Notes: generated from the letters alone by a model not told the origin. Counted from the first letter of the stretch, positions 1-14,480 are shown. The stretch is 64,000 nucleotides of DNA from Campylorhamphus procurvoides (GCA_013396655.1 WBMV01004804.1:622956-686955); one strand, 5' to 3'. Program-made: numbers and translations.

Positions 1-3000
1 ATGAAAAAAGACCTCATTTCTGTCTATAGACACACCAGGTAAACAAACATCTTAATTCAGAAGAAAGTAATCCAAAAGGTATGTTGCAGAGATGTCCTCA
101 ACCAGTAGAGATGGAGAAAGTTGAGAGGGCACAAACCCCTTTATTTTTTCCCCACTCAGTGAAGAGCAGATGCAAGAAAATAAGTTTGTCAATCAGTTGG
201 AGAAGCCACAGAACTTTATCACTCTTGGCTGCAGATTTTATCTCTTGGTGCATTTTGTCACTAGAGGTTTGATGCCACTAAGATAGGCAGGATTTTATAA
301 TCAGCAGCTAACTCAATAAACACCATTTCCTCCTACAGGGACAAGTCCTGGAGCAATTTCAGTCCTCAGGACTGCAGCAGGATTTTTTGCATTTCTGCCA
401 TGCTCCTGCTGGGAAGCATTTGTCATGTGGAGTCCCACCACCTCTGTTTCAAAGCCAAGTCCAAAACCCTTCTGGGAGTGAAGTGACCAGAAGGCACCAC
501 TCTCCCTGGCACCTTCCTGAAGCAGGTTGCAGCTCCTAGATACTCACGGAAGGGACCAGGAACTTCCAGTCCTTATGTGCTTGTCCTAAATACGGGCAAT
601 TAGGTAAAGTTAGGTAGGTGTGGGAAGGGGTTATCGCCAGGAAAGCTGCTGTGTGGGTGGAATAGGGAATGGACCACGAGCTGGTGCTGTGGAAATGTCT
701 CAGATGAAACTGCGAATGGTGATTTGCTGTGCTACTTATCTTGATACATTTGTATGAAGGGAAAATTACATTCTCCAGTAAAACCACTGGTTTTGTAGCC
801 TGACAGGATGCAGCACTTTAGACTGACAGATGTATCCAAGGGCTTTTTCTGTCAGCTGTTAGGATGAGCTCTGCAATACCATGTGCTACATGAAGAAGAC
901 TGAATAAATTCTTACCATAGAAGCACAAGGCGATTTCCAGGTGACAATAAATATGATTTATGATGGAAGAAGAATGGAATACCTTCTCTTTCACAACCAT
1001 TTGAAAACTTGAAATATTCACTGAAATCAAGCCTTTTCCTTAGAATTCCTCAGATAAACCTTGCTCAGAAGGTTTTTAAGGACTATCTTGCAGTGTTTTA
1101 AAATTACTTCAGTGTCAATAAAAGTGGCCGTGAAAGACATCTGAAATGATTCCTTGAGAATCAGAAAAACGGCAACAGGAAGAAAACTTAGCATTCATCA
1201 GAAAGGTTGTAGGACCTTCCAACTTCAGATAAAAGTATTCTGCTTTCAACACCTGCCCCCACCTCCCTCTGTCAAAGTAAAGTTAATCTAAGATCATGGT
1301 CTTTGGTCCTGGTAGGTAGCCAAGAAAGAAAGGGTGGAGTTTAAAAATGTTCTGTGGAAATAGATAGTGTTGTATAAGTACATACAAAGTATCTGGGGTA
1401 GTCTTGAATTAAGTGCAGCAGTGGTGTGACCATATTTTGGCTGTTTGGATGCAGGAGTCTCCATAATCACCTTCCCTTCTCTCCTGAATCCACCTTTCAG
1501 TCCCTCCCAAAGCAGCTGAGGTGGTCACAGAAATGGTAAATGACCTCTGACAGTAGTATTGCAATAATGATAATAATAATAAAGAAGTATTAATGCAGGC
1601 TCTTATGTGTGAATTTGATAGGGGTGCTTTGCCTAATGGTTAATCAGCTAAGGATGACTGGCAAAACCTTATGACTCAAGACAAATTAACCAAGTTATGG
1701 AGGAAACATTAATGCCTGATTCCCAGCAAAATGGTCTGGTGGCAATGCTGTTCAGCTGGAAGGTACTGTAGGTTTCGAATTTGCTCTGGGATTTTTGTTG
1801 CTTGCCAAGAAGATGATAAAGCATTTTGATCACATGCCTAATTTTGTGAAATTGCCAAGGTGAGCAGCACTGCTGCCTTGCCATTTAGCTGCTAATCTGC
1901 TGGAAAATTGTAGCGCTACACCCAGAAGTAAGTGGTGCTTGGAGTGGTTCTGTGGTTGTATGAGACACGATGCTGGACCTTGCAGGGTCACGCTGCATGA
2001 GGAAACCTCACACATAGCTGGGTACGTGAGGAGAATACTGACCTGGTGTTAAGATGATTCAAGATTATTTTGCTAAATTGCTGCAATACCAAGTTTGGCA
2101 ACTTCTTATGGTGTTGTTCTTCTCAGGCTGTCCAGTGGATAAAGTATGTAAAGGTAACATGAGGAAAGTGAAAACACAATTTGGTAAGGAACAGAAAGAT
2201 TGCTGGGGTGCTGTAGTTGTGTTTCAACCAAGATTCAGGTCTAGAGGGTAGACAATTCCTAGCTCAGTTCCTCAGCAGAGAACCCACTCACCTTTCACTA
2301 TCTGCAGCACATCTATTCACTTCACTTTGTTATCCAGGATATACCATAGTAAATGCAGTTTACAATATGACCCAAATTAACTCCTAATTCAGTAAGGGCA
2401 GAAGAAATTCTAATTCTGTCAGGTCTTATACAAATATACCGAGGAAATGACAGCAGGAATACTCTCATTGTGGCTGTTTCTCTAAGGCATTTTTTTCACT
2501 GATGGTTTTATTATGCTAAGAAATAAATCACCTTAACAATTAATAAAATTTGGGATGTAACTCTTTATTGTATCGCTCCAAGAATGGAATGAGTCAGCAA
2601 AAGGGGTGTGACATTACCTGTTGCCCTTTAGTTTTTATATAGATATTGAATTGATCAAAGCATCTTTCTAAAAAAATTAACACATATGAGAATGTGAATG
2701 TAAATATTAAGCTTGCCCTAAGATGTGGACAACTGGTGGGTGTTGACTATTTAGAAGCTCTGAGGAGATACTATGGTGATTTTTGAAATATGAGCTGTTT
2801 AAAACTTTCAAAAATTATTTCTAATCGATTGAATCTAATCTATTTCTACTCCATAGTTCTTGAACATCATTATTTTCTAAAGAGGAGGGAGATCATCAGA
2901 TTTTCCCTTTCCATCATAGCTGTACAAGCCAGGCATGTTATTCCTACTGTCACAGCCTGGCAACAAATTATTCCTTCATCTCTTTGCTGCCTGAAGTTTT

Positions 3001-4835
3001 CACCTAATTTTGACCTTACACTCTTTGTGGCTGTAACTCCATATGTTTTTTAACATTACTTTTGCCTGCAGCAGATACCCAATTGAAAGGCTTCTTTTCA
3101 TCCTGTAATTTTTCTGGCCTCAATGATCTCTATCTATGGAGGAAATTGGACTTTTATTTCTGTGTTTCCGTGGGAGCTGAGGTGAAGACTAGCTTCGGCA
3201 AATCATCCTAACAGCTTATTATTTCTATTCCTCCTACATGATCTCTCTGCTTATATAACTTTATAAGGGATGCATTTAAAGCCAGTACAGTCAGTGTCCC
3301 CAGCATTGACACTTTTCCTTGCCTTGACATGACCAAGGTGGGGCTGAGCCCACCAAGGTCAGCACTGGCATCACGGGTCCCACAGACACAAACAGGAGAT
3401 GGCTGGGCAAGAGGACAAGTGGCCAGAAAGGAAAGCAGATGTCCCTGGAGGGAGAGGCATGGCAGCACCATCCTGACTGCCAAGAACAATCTTAAATTAG
3501 CCATGAGACAAGAGGATTCAAGCCAAGCTACCATTATGAATATTGATGTTTAATGAAACTTCTATCTTTTCTTTTTTTTTTTAATTTCTCCTTTCTTCAA
3601 AATGTTCAAAATTGCAGGGCAACAGCATAAATCACTTGTAATATTTACCCTTTTTCTTTTCTGACATTTCCAAAAGATCTTTGATGTTGTTTCTGTGAAG
3701 ATGTGAATGCACTCAGAAGTCCTTGGTAACAGAGCCAGACACCAACCTTTGAGCCTCTGCCTTGGCACTTAACATGACTTTACTGTTGTGAGTTGGCCTC
3801 AAGGAGGGCCAAGTGCAAGTACAGCCACAGGAATAACACAGAGGTGAGAAACGATAAGACAAACTGTAAAATAGATGAATATGCCTGGTGGTGATATCAC
3901 CAATCACTTCAGCTTCTCACCCTTGGCATTTGCAAAGACTCCATCCAAAACACCAGGCATATTTGTAGCCTTGTAATTCACGGATATCGTTATTGCATGC
4001 AGGATTTTGGGTGTAAAAATGTAGATTGAGCAAAACCAGAGTGTTTTTTTTCTCTGCAGCATTCTCAGTTCCTAGCTAGCAGGGCTATTTGTCATGCACT
4101 GGCAATGTCTACCCTCATTTCCAGAACGATTCTACAGTCACTAAGGTTTCCCTCCTCTGTCAAACTTACCTCTCATCTCAAAGTTGCTTCAATAGAGTCC
4201 TCTCGCCTCTACTGAATTCTACACAGCTTTTCTGAAAAAGCAATGCCCACATTTTGTCCCCCCCATCTGGATTTAGCTCTCACGTCAGTGTCATGCAAGT
4301 AGAGGCAGAACTGAAACTCAGATCTGATATTTGCGTTAGACACAGACCCAGACTTAGTATGTAAAAAGGATCCATTTCATTGAAGCATGTTCTCTTTAGG
4401 GAAGGCAGTAATCAATTTTTATTGCAGTTGGAAAACTCTTTCAAGGGATTGGTTGATCATTTGCTAATTCCAAGTCAGCAAAAGCAGCCCCCAAATAAAC
4501 CTTGAGAAAGTTGTGGTTTATTTTAGGAATCAGAAATAGTGCATTGCCCAGAGGAAAATGGATTAGATAATCATCAGAAAAAAACCCCAGGAACTTGCAC
4601 TAAAAAACCAGTAGCAAGAATGGATTTTTTTACCTTATTTTCAATTAATCATATGAATTTTAGAGGGGAAAAAAATCACATTTTGCTACCCTTGAGCTGG
4701 GCTTCGTTAATAAAAGGTCTTCCAGAGAATGACTAAGCAAGAAAAAGGTTGAAAATGAAAGTGGCTGGTTGATGAGGGTCAATTCACACATCCTGTTTCA
4801 GGATGTGAAGAGTATCCTAAAATGAAGCAATGAGA
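1..4835. other. Non-coding unique sequence, left flank
   Basis: I see no supported gene here. Open frames are short (108 codons at most), lie on both strands and overlap each other; for example those around 3208-3553 are antisense to one another. They show no convincing splice sites or recognisable domain. Small low-complexity patches are an AAT run near 1563-1583 and an 11-base T-run near 3572. The right edge is set by a CR1 tail. Intergenic versus intronic cannot be decided from the sequence. Confidence 0.7.
1563..1583. repeat. Short (AAT)n microsatellite
   Basis: Five or so AAT units, one of them interrupted by a G, lie in an otherwise ordinary AT-rich context. It is short enough that length polymorphism may be limited. 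Confidence 0.8.
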
Positions 4836-5262
4836 CTTAGAATCATAGGATCACAGAATGATTTGGGTTGGAAGGAGCCTTAAAGATCATCTAGTTTCAA
4901 CTCTCCTGCCATGGGCAGGGACACCCTTCACTGGAACATGTTGCTCAGAGCTCCATTCAGCCTGACTTTGGGCACTCTCAGGGATGGGGCATCCACAGCT
5001 TCTCTGGGGAACCTGTTCCAGTGCCTAACAACCCTCATAGTGAAGAACTTCTTCCTAATCTCTAATCTAAACCTGCCCTCTTTCAGTTTGAAGGCATTCC
5101 CCCTTGTCCTGTCGCTACAGGCCTTTGTAAATAATTTCTCTCCAGCTCTTCTTACGAGCTCCCTTCAGGTACTGGAAGGCCACAACTAGGTCACCCCAAA
5201 TCCTTCTCTTTTCCAGGCTGAGCAAACCCAATTCTCTCAGCTTTTCCTCATAGGAGAGGTGC
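4836..5262 (-). mobile_element. CR1 LINE, 5'-truncated 3' end
   Basis: This is the 3' terminal part of a CR1 non-LTR retrotransposon, read on the minus strand. On the plus strand it opens with the reverse complement of the CR1 8-mer tail (AATCATAGGATCACAGAATG at 4841-4860). It continues through the conserved segment that reads, on the minus strand, as 'gatgatctttaaggctcctt'. It then passes the antisense of the C-terminal CR1 ORF2 and 3'UTR region; the plus-strand 92-codon open frame at 4911-5189 is only the antisense shadow of this. Similarity fades after the 'cataggagaggtgct' segment near 5262, which fits the usual 5' truncation at insertion. No intact ORF2 remains, so the copy is dead. I could not find an obvious target-site duplication, as is normal for CR1. 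Subfamily not determined. Confidence 0.93.
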
Positions 5263-8200
5263 TGCTGTGGTTTTCCCAATCACTGTCCTTCAGAAAAACA
5301 TTCATGCTTCAAGAGTTCCCTCCCATGTTTAAAACAATTTTAGCTAATGGAGGGTTTTCCCTTTTGAGTAACTTCATCAAAAATAAGTAAAGCTTCTTTT
5401 ACAATAAGTGGAAAATGCCAAAACCATCAGTGCTTTCCAAGGGGAAAATAGAGCCAATGAAGCCTGGACTTCTCTCTGCTCCTGCCAGGAGGTGTTATTA
5501 AGTGCCATCAGTAGAGATAATGGCACCAGCCACTGATAGCAGATATACTGAAGTAGTGATGGTATCTTGTGGAGGATCACTACTGTGATAAACACAATAG
5601 TCTATAGATATGAATGACACACTTTCCATCAGTGCCCTTCGTTAGAACAACTGGGTCAATGCAGAACAAAGCTGCCTTGACGAAGCACTTATAACAAATC
5701 GCTGACATTCAGCTGGTATCCCAACACTGCCATAAAACATTCAGCAGCTGTGCAAACTCCATAGCATTATCCTGGAAGCTGTTATTTTTATTTTTTTTAA
5801 CATCTTGTCCTACCTTTTCCAGTCCCCCAGTTCCTTTCACAAAAAAAAAGGGACCTAGTGTGCTTCCTGTTGCTGCTCTATATTTCCTTCCCTGGTGCAG
5901 GAAGGAGGAGACTATATGGCAGTTCTTTAAAGAAGGTGCACATGTGAGAAGAAAATGCCTCTTCATTCCCTATTTTGTCTGGAAGAACAATATAGTAATA
6001 ACAAAAAAATATCAGTAGAAAATGCACACTCCTGTAAAAGAGTACCCCTAGCATTTTTTCAGAACTGTAGGGGAAAGCTAAACAGAGGATGGGAAGACAT
6101 TGAAGAGTGGCAAAGAAACAGGGAGAGAGAAGCAATAGGAATGCTGATAGACAGCAACTTCTCTGTCATTCACAATACATAACAAAACTAGTATTTCCTT
6201 GTGCTTCTGGTTACAGCTCTGTTAACAGATGAAGACATTTGGAAAAAATTATATTCAGCCCTGGCAGTCAGTGTCTTTTAAATAATCTGGTCCACTTCCA
6301 TTCCTTTAAATAAACTTGCATTATTCATAGATATAACACCAATCCCATGACTTAAGTGCTATCATATACTGGAATTAAATCATAACAATTTAGTTCTGGG
6401 GGTTTGTGGTTTAGTTGAGACTTGAAAGGACTTGGTAATGCTTGCCTTTATCACCTCCCAGCAGCACCAAAATACATCTGGGCATGGAGCCACCAGACTT
6501 AAGAAAATAACAGCTAGCACAGGATTTTGCTGCATAAGCTACTATGTGTTCCTCATTAAGTTGTCTACCAGAGAATATTTTAGATATCTTCCATATCTTT
6601 GAAATCATCAGTGACCCAGCTCCAAATGCTTAAAAAATCACCTGAAGGATCATCATCTTGCTTGACCACTTTGTTCCTTAGGCACAGCAGATCACTTCTC
6701 TGCAAGTACAGAACTCGCTGGTACAGAATCAAACTTGGAGACTGCTCCATGGCTGCAGAACAGTTTGGTGCAAAAACTAAGCACCATTTGAAATTCAGTA
6801 TGCTTTATTCAGAAAGCAAGGTGTTCTTCAAGGGGATTTTGCCCTAACAAAAACAAACACCACAGCGAAGTATTTATGTATGGAATGTACTGCTGATGAA
6901 AACATAGTGTGTATTTTTAAGGAAGGCAGTAACTACAAACACAGCACTGAAGGACTTAGGTATTGGTAATTATTATCAGTGGCATAAAAAGCCAGAGTGA
7001 AACAGAGTGAGTGACACCCAAATTTTTCATATTTGTCCTTGTTTTACCCCTCAGGACTCCTCAGTTGTGTAGGTGTGGTAAAGGGAATGTCTGTAATGCT
7101 TCTCATATTTATTCGGTGAATTCAATACACTGTATTTAGCACATACATGATTTCTCTTTACATTGTTTTACATTCCCCACCCCTAAGTTATGGATGCTGT
7201 GGACACTGCATCCAGCCAGAGAAATGGGACTCCAATTAAGCAAGCTGCTACTTCAGGAAGGACTCATGGGTTGTTGGAGTGCTACAGAAAACCTAGCTCA
7301 TACACAGCTTCTTATTTCTACATGAAACATAGTTTATGGCAGCACTGACATATGGAATTTTTTGGTGAACAATAAGGAAATGTTTATTCTGTCTTAGAGA
7401 CCTTTCTAGTGATAACTTTGCAACAGCTTTCACTGCTTTATTGGAACAGTGAACATTTTGAAGCAGTTTCAAACCCATAGGCAGTATAGTTCTATTACAC
7501 TGTTGTAATTATGATATACTATATAATATTTTTACAGCATTTCAGGATAAAGAGCTTCTTTTTTTTCTGAATTCATTATTGCCTTCATTGGAAAAGTGCC
7601 TCAGCATTATTTAATTTCTCAGCTTTTTAAGTTTCTCCCAGAGCTGCACTGCACTTCTCTGCATTAAAAATAAAAAATGGTTAGGGAAGAGACAGAGCTT
7701 TCAGGGCTCATTCTGTCGTTAGCAGTCAAAGCAGCAGGCTTTTTTATCTTACATTTCTCTTCAGAAAGGGACAGTTACTGTGTTTTTGTGGCCATAACAA
7801 GTGAGATACGAAGGGGGACCACAACTTCTAATTGCTCTTCTTTGTAAACCAGACTTTGATGCATGCTCAGCCTGTTTCACGGTTGGAAGATTTTTTTTTT
7901 GTGGTTATGGCAAGTTACAAGTGCAAGGAAAACAGCAGGAAAATATTTCTAGGAAAGGAGTTTGTGTGTCTTACTGTGTTAGCTTTGAGACTCACTCTCA
8001 TGTTACCTCCTAATTAAATAAAACTTAGTCACATGTTAATTCTAACTACTCTTTGTTACCTAATATCTCACTTAACTGACTATTATATCCTAGCATTATT
8101 ATTCTTCTGCCTTCTTCTTATCAGCCCACTTTGTTTTAAACAGGAAACATTTCATATGGTGAGAGACTAAAATAAATCCTGAGTGTGAAGTTCCTTAATG

Positions 8201-11200
8201 ACTTGTCTGTGTGGCATGAAATGGAAAAAGAATAACATTTCCCTCAGAGTGATTTTCACAGGAAAAAAATGGTGATTTCATGAAACCTGAGTATTTTGGG
8301 GCACACATTCATTGTAGCCAGAGCTTCCTGCAGAGTATAAAAACATTCTCTTCTTGGGTTGCTCAACTTCCCTGCTGCTACAGGGTAAGGCTGGCGATTG
8401 CTCTGGTTTCCTGCAAAGGCCCTGCCTGTTTTTGAATAATTTGGTTACTGAAAACCATCCTGTTTCCTTAGAAATCATTCAGGACATGTTATTTTTTTCT
8501 GTGTATTGTACCGTTGTGATAAATATGAACCTTTATTCCATCTTATGAAGACTTTCTTCAATTATTTCTGCTGCTCTCAGCAATATAAGTGATGCATGAG
8601 GCTGAGCTATACATGCAGAAGGGAGCTAAGAAACAGTGTACTGTGTCTCTGTTAGCCTGAGACATGATTCTTTGCTCATGTCAGCATCAACAGAACTGCT
8701 TGCTTGGAGGAAACACGCTAGGGAGCTGATGACAAACCTCTGTGGATATGCCTAACCTCAGAATTAAGTTCCCCTTCTGAGGGATATGAAAAAAAAACAC
8801 CAATAAACACAGCTGTTAAAGAAGACTGACAAATATATGGGAAATAATCAGGTTAGGAAGGTGTCTATGTCCTGGTTTTGGTTTCACTACATGTCTGCCA
8901 AAGTATTTCATCAGGATAAGTACTTTGCAAGCAACTTGAGAAATGGTTCAGGAATTTAGGCAAGAAAAGCATGCATTTTTTGTGAGAAAAAGTGACTTCA
9001 AAATTACAACACACATAAGCACAGAACAAACTTCAAACAAATCAGTGCTGTCATGGAACTGAAGCCTAAAGTGAACCATGGAATTTGTCTGTGTTCATTG
9101 ATTTGCTTTTGAACGGGACACTTATCAATGCAAGACACTGAAATCAAACACTCCACTGCATTCTTGGGAATCCCTCTAAATAAAATGGATATAATAGTGA
9201 GGAAGGACTCTCAGCATGCCAGCATATAAATAATGTTTCCATAAATGCCAGTGTGTTACCTTCAATGTTAGTAACAGTAGGTTAAAGATTTCACCTTTCT
9301 TTTGTTGAACTTTTCCACACTTCATTTAATTTTCTTTAATTCATTTTATAAACCTATTTATGAAGATTTTCCAAAGGCTGAATTCCGTGATGTTCATTTT
9401 GATGAGTATGTGTATGGGTGAATGGAAACCTTTTGCACTATTGTATTTGAGTGCTTGGGTCACTCAGGTCACTCAATACTGTGTTGTTTTTCTTTGTGAA
9501 TTTATTGCATTTGTTCTGCGTGAAGGTGGTGATTTATGCATTAATAGGAAAAGCCAACACAGATAATTTATAAGGCCGAATGGTTGACTCTATATCAACT
9601 TTGTAATGCTGGGGGGCCCAAGGTTTCATTATCCATTTTGAATGCACAACAGTACCTTTTTATTTTTTCAATTGTTGCAAGGGGTGCTGAATGAGAGTGG
9701 AATTTTCTTGTGTTTTAACACCACTTTCAAAGCCACATTTGGATCATTCTAATGCTGCTATTTCCACACTGACTTTAATGAAAAAGAATGGAACAGGAAG
9801 CTGGACAGAAATTATAGATACTCTTGTCAAAAGAGCAGGAAAAACACACAAGATATTCAGGACCAGGTTTTGTGGATATTTTAGGTGTGGAAAGTTGAAA
9901 GAAGACACACTTAACGACAGCCAAGTGCTGTTGAAAAATATCAGCTGCATAGATACAATTAGAAATTATCTCAGTATCCTAAATGAGCCCCTCCATCTTT
10001 ATGTATTCTATAATTGGCTCATTCAGAAAGATGGAATAGAAGATTAAGTTAGTAATTTTAAAGTTTTTGGTGATTATTAAAATAAGGAAAATGGAAAAGT
10101 GTTTTAAAGACATGGAACAGGTGTTCTAAAAAGAGCCTTTGGGATTTCAAATGCATCTCTTTACACTGCTTAGAGGGAGCTTAGGGCAGAAGAGGAAGGC
10201 TTATGTCACATTTTTAAGATGGATGAAGCCAGTTTCCCCTTTGGACAGAGTAGGAGCTTCATTATTTTACAGGAAATCCGGAGGAAAAATCAAAACTTTG
10301 TGTGACTGCTCAGTATGTCAGCAAGTAAGGATTATCTTGCTTTGAAAATTGCACAGCCAGCTGTATTCCAGTGAATTTGTGCTCTGAAGTAACAGGTTGG
10401 GCAATGGGACTTACAGAGGCATTAGAAAACAGGGTACAAATCTCTGAAAGGCTGTTTAGAGTTACACTGTATGAATACAATGATGTGAGCTCTGAATAAA
10501 GAGTATCCAGAGATGGATTTTAAAGCCAAATTTCTTCTATTCTGAAAGAGAAGATAAAGGCTGTGACGTGGTTTTGATCTTGAGTGTATACATGTACCAA
10601 AGCCTTTCAAAAGTGCAGGGCTGTGGGTAGCAGGTGAGTTTTTTGAAAAAAGAAATAGCTAAGGTCATCATCATTACTGTAATTACAGTGAAAAATGGGA
10701 GATGGAGTATTCCTGTCTTTGTCTCCAAGTCTTTAGAGAAAACAACTGGTAATAGACTTATCTTTACATCCTCACATTGACCATAGCAGTGGTATAGTAC
10801 AGGTCTTATTCTGCTTCCATGCAAGGAAAATCTTCCATACTTTCTGCTGATTCTAAGTTGCTGTATCACTCTTGCTCCAGAGTGTGTCCCATGAATTTCA
10901 GCTGTATTCAGAACTGAAGGAGATGGACAGGATTTCTGCCCTGGCCCACAATAAATTACTTTCTTCCTCTGATGCCCATAGACTTCTTTTAACATACCAA
11001 GCTTGCTTGTTTCTTTGTGATCAAAGAGCAAACACATTCTCCATCTTAATGGCCTTTATTTCAAATGAGAGAACACTGATATGAGGAAGAACAAAAATCC
11101 ATGCAAGAGGGCAGAGTGGTTAAATGTTATGCTGAGACACTGCATGGAAAAGGGCATGTAAGTGCTGCATGCTTCTCCAAATGACTTTTAAGAGGTGATA

Positions 11201-14200
11201 GGCAGGAATGTTGAGCCAGTTGTCACAGACCTGGTACACCAAAAATTCCTGCACTGTTATGTCAAACAGTGGTCATGCATGCTCTGTGCTCACTTGCAGA
11301 AGGCAGCAGAAAGATTTCTTTGCTCTCTTCCTGCTAACCTGGGCAGGCCTGGCACATTCCTGGAGCATGGACCATGCCAGGGACTGTGCCTGCCACTGAC
11401 AGTGGAGCGCCACAACCCGGATGATACTTCTCAGACTTCAGTCTGGGGTTGGCCCAGCTGCTGGAGGAATCTTCTGTTCTTTTTGAGTCTCTCCTTTGAC
11501 TTCCTATGTCAACGTCTCCCTCCTTCTCTCCTGGGTAGTTTCACACCTGTCACAAGGGAACCCAGAAGAGGTTCCTTTATGTCGGGAAGTTGAAGGCACC
11601 TAACTCAGGATAAAACTTTTCCATTTTGCTCTTGTTTGAAAGTAGGTCCCTCACAGCTCAATAAACCTCAAGAATGCTAGTTGGCAGGTTTGGGGAATTA
11701 GAAAGCTTTTATTTGTGCTGTGACAGGTGGCCATTGCACAGAAATGTGAGAAGAAACCATCCAAAAGTAGCTACTGGTTGCTAACAGACTGACAAAGGGT
11801 TTCAAGGGAAGCAGGAAAATGTGGCGGCAGAGGACACGAGCCAAGCCAGGATGCTCTGTCAGTAGGAGGGAGAGGAGAGCCACCAACCCATTCCTGGAGT
11901 TAGCAGAGCTGTGTATTTTAGTGATGTTGTTTTCCTTCCTTTCCCATCCTACTTGCAGCCACTATTTACTGAGGCTGTGCTATAAATAACACTGGGGAGT
12001 GAAAGCTGATTTCAGTCCAAGGTACATATCCAGGAAAGCTCATAAAATTCATATGCTTTTCTTAAGCTGAATGATCTTCCCAGCAAAGGGCAAACATGTA
12101 AAGGTGATTCTCATCTTTTCAGATCACAGGAAAATGGATAGAGTTGTAAATATACAACCCTTGCTTCTGGTTTAACTGACAGTGTATGGATCAGGTATGA
12201 TTGTGTTACCCTCTTTGTCCTGGTCATTAAAGGCCAATGTCTGCTTCCCATTGAACAGAGAATGTCTGAGGTTTTCTAGGTGGTGTTTCTCAATGCTTTC
12301 TAGAAGGGGGGGATACTCTCACCCATAAACCTGAGGAGGCTTATGTAGCCACAGAACACAGCTTCAGTCATTTGACAAATCTCCATCTTAAAATATCATC
12401 CTTAACCAAACCCAGAAAGCCCTCTCCTAGTGGCTGGTTCATGAGAACTGTGCACATCGAAGCACACAAGAAAGCCTGTTTATTGCAGCTATATATACAA
12501 GGCCGAAGTCTGAGTATTTTTGGACATCTTTTTTACCGCTGTGTTCTGCACGGCTCCCTTTCAGCGTGTGCCTGGTGTGAGTGTCTGTGTGAGTCACAAA
12601 CTGATTTTAGAAATCAGAAGCCGTAGGGAATCTATACACATTTGCTGGCCACAGGTTGTCTAAACTTAGGGAAGAGGGTGTGGTTGTTTTGGCCTGGTGT
12701 CTTGAGATTTATTTTTGAGGACGTGCCGTTCACGTGGGAAGAATGGAGGTTTGAGTTAACTTCCTAGGTCTGAAACTCTGGAGCTGCCACACTGGGTTAT
12801 TTTGCAAGAGTCACAGAGTTAGGAAGCATCTTGCATTCACCTGCAGACCCAGCTCTTGTTTATCTTTTTCCATGGGAATGGTTGTGTCTTGAAGGTCATT
12901 TCAGGGCAGATCAGGTAATATACACACACACACACATAGGTAAAGAATCAGGAGCTCTGTACATTTTGCACATCCGTAAGTGCTCAGAACAGGGAAACTG
13001 ATGGTGTCAATTTGGGCCAGTTCCTGCTGACACTGCTCACCTGTGCAGAATTCAGTTTAAGGTTACTTACAGGGATTGGATATTTGTAACTTTAAACCTG
13101 GTTTTTTTAATAATGCCTTGTTTTCAATGTGTTTCCATTAATAAAGAACATTTTAATGAAGACCATTCTGAACACCCAGTTTCAAAAATCAGTGGAAAAT
13201 ATATTGGGAGATAGAATAATTGGGGTGTTGGAACACAACTGCAGTCCCCTCTGATCATCCAGCCCCACATATGCACTGGTGTCTTGGCTGGTATTTCAGG
13301 CTGTACCAGAGAAAGCTGACCTACAATGTGGCATGGCTCAGAGCAGTGAGATGGATATCATGGTATCCCATTATAACAGATACTTTCTCTGTAGACAATT
13401 TCATAATGTCCTGGATATTGCTGACCCAGTGGGAAGGACACCAAGGATGTTTTTGTGAAGCATAGGCAGTCACCATTAGGATCTGAGGTTAAGCCTCACT
13501 CCAGGAGGGACACTGGGAACAACCAGAAGTAGCAGAGGTTTCCACTGAGAGGGAGGGGATGGAAAATAACAGTGATGCAGGAACAGGAAAGTGTCTGTGC
13601 TGGAAGTAATGACACAGGAGAGAGGAGAGCGCATGGCCAAGCAGCAAAAAGTGGAAAGTAATGCTCCTGATTTGTTCTGATTTTTTCTGTTCCTTTTCCT
13701 CTTTAGCTGTCTGCCTGCACAGAGGGGCAGAATGTGCCACAGTGAGTGATGAAAGTAGAAAAGCTTCTCCTTCAGGAGTAAGTAAAGTATAAGGAGCTCT
13801 TCTCTTTGCATTGCTAATCTTGATGAGATATACAGCTCTTGAATACACAATCCATTTTAATAAACCTGTGGACTACATGCAAATGCTTTTTTTAATGTGG
13901 TCAGATTTCTTGGAACATCTTTTTGATTTATTCAGTCAATTTTCAACAATCTATCTAAATGTATTTCTTAAATAGCCACTTAAATTTCCCTTTCTTGCTA
14001 GCTCTTAAATAGGTGGTCTGAATTTGCTAATAAAGTTGCTGGTGGACTATTACAGAATAAACTTGCCAGTTAATGTAAGTATTTTGTGTTGGTTACGTGT
14101 ACTGGTGATCAGTGATAGCCTGAACTGACCTTGCTTGAGCATACATTAACCTCCTCGCTCTTCCTGGTGGGGTACTAGGAAGTTAAAAGAAAGTATTTAA

Positions 14201-14254
14201 AAAAAGCTGTCAAAGACTTATGCCTTCTGAAGAAACATGAATTGCATTATAGTC
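5263..14254. other. Non-coding unique sequence between CR1 and LTR fragment
   Basis: About 9 kb of AT-rich sequence with no supported gene. The longest open frames (166 codons minus at 10537-11037, 132 codons plus at 11195-11593, paired antisense frames at 13476-13850) match no family I recognise and have no splice context that would make them exons. Low-complexity content is limited to T-runs (for example 10 T near 7891) and a short CA repeat near 12922. Ancient, unrecognisable repeats may be present. Confidence 0.65.
12920..12938. repeat. Short (CA)n microsatellite
   Basis: An uninterrupted AC/CA run of about 15 bases, flanked by TA and TAGG. No other role is visible. Confidence 0.85.
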
Positions 14255-14480
14255 ACTTGATGATAAGCAACGGTTCTCATTTGCATTACTTGTTTTTCTT
14301 GGGTGCTCCTTTCCCTGCTGTTCCTGGGTTGTTGTTTTGTTTGTTTGCTTTTAATTAAAATTTTTCCTATTTGATTATTAAACTGTCTCTGTCTCAAGCC
14401 ACAAGTTTTCTCCCTTTTACCATCCCAATTCTCCTTGCCATTCCCCAGTGGAGGAGTGAGGTCAGGGTTAAACCAGGATA
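14255..14480 (+). mobile_element. 3' fragment of an ERVL-type LTR
   Basis: This stretch matches the 3' part of the same avian LTR family as the complete copy at 50436-51014. Shared landmarks in order: a 'gcattacttgttt' segment near 14282 (the other copy has 'gcatcacttgttt'), a T-rich stretch, 'attaaactgtctctgtctca' near 14377, the pyrimidine-rich 'caagttttctcccttttacc' near 14402, a 'ccattcccc' segment, and an ending at 'gggttaaaccagga'. The U3 part with its TATA box is missing or too decayed to recognise, and the canonical CA terminus is degraded. I therefore call it an old truncated LTR fragment with no coding capacity. The left boundary is approximate (within about 40 bp). Confidence 0.75.

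Noticed and set aside
4911..5189. 92-codon plus-strand frame
   Set aside because: It is the antisense reading of a minus-strand CR1 3' end. The minus-strand frame at 53044-53265 over the other CR1 resembles it for the same reason.
10537..11037. 166-codon minus-strand frame
   Set aside because: Composition is not protein-like and no family is recognised. Random frames of this size are plausible in 64 kb on six frames.
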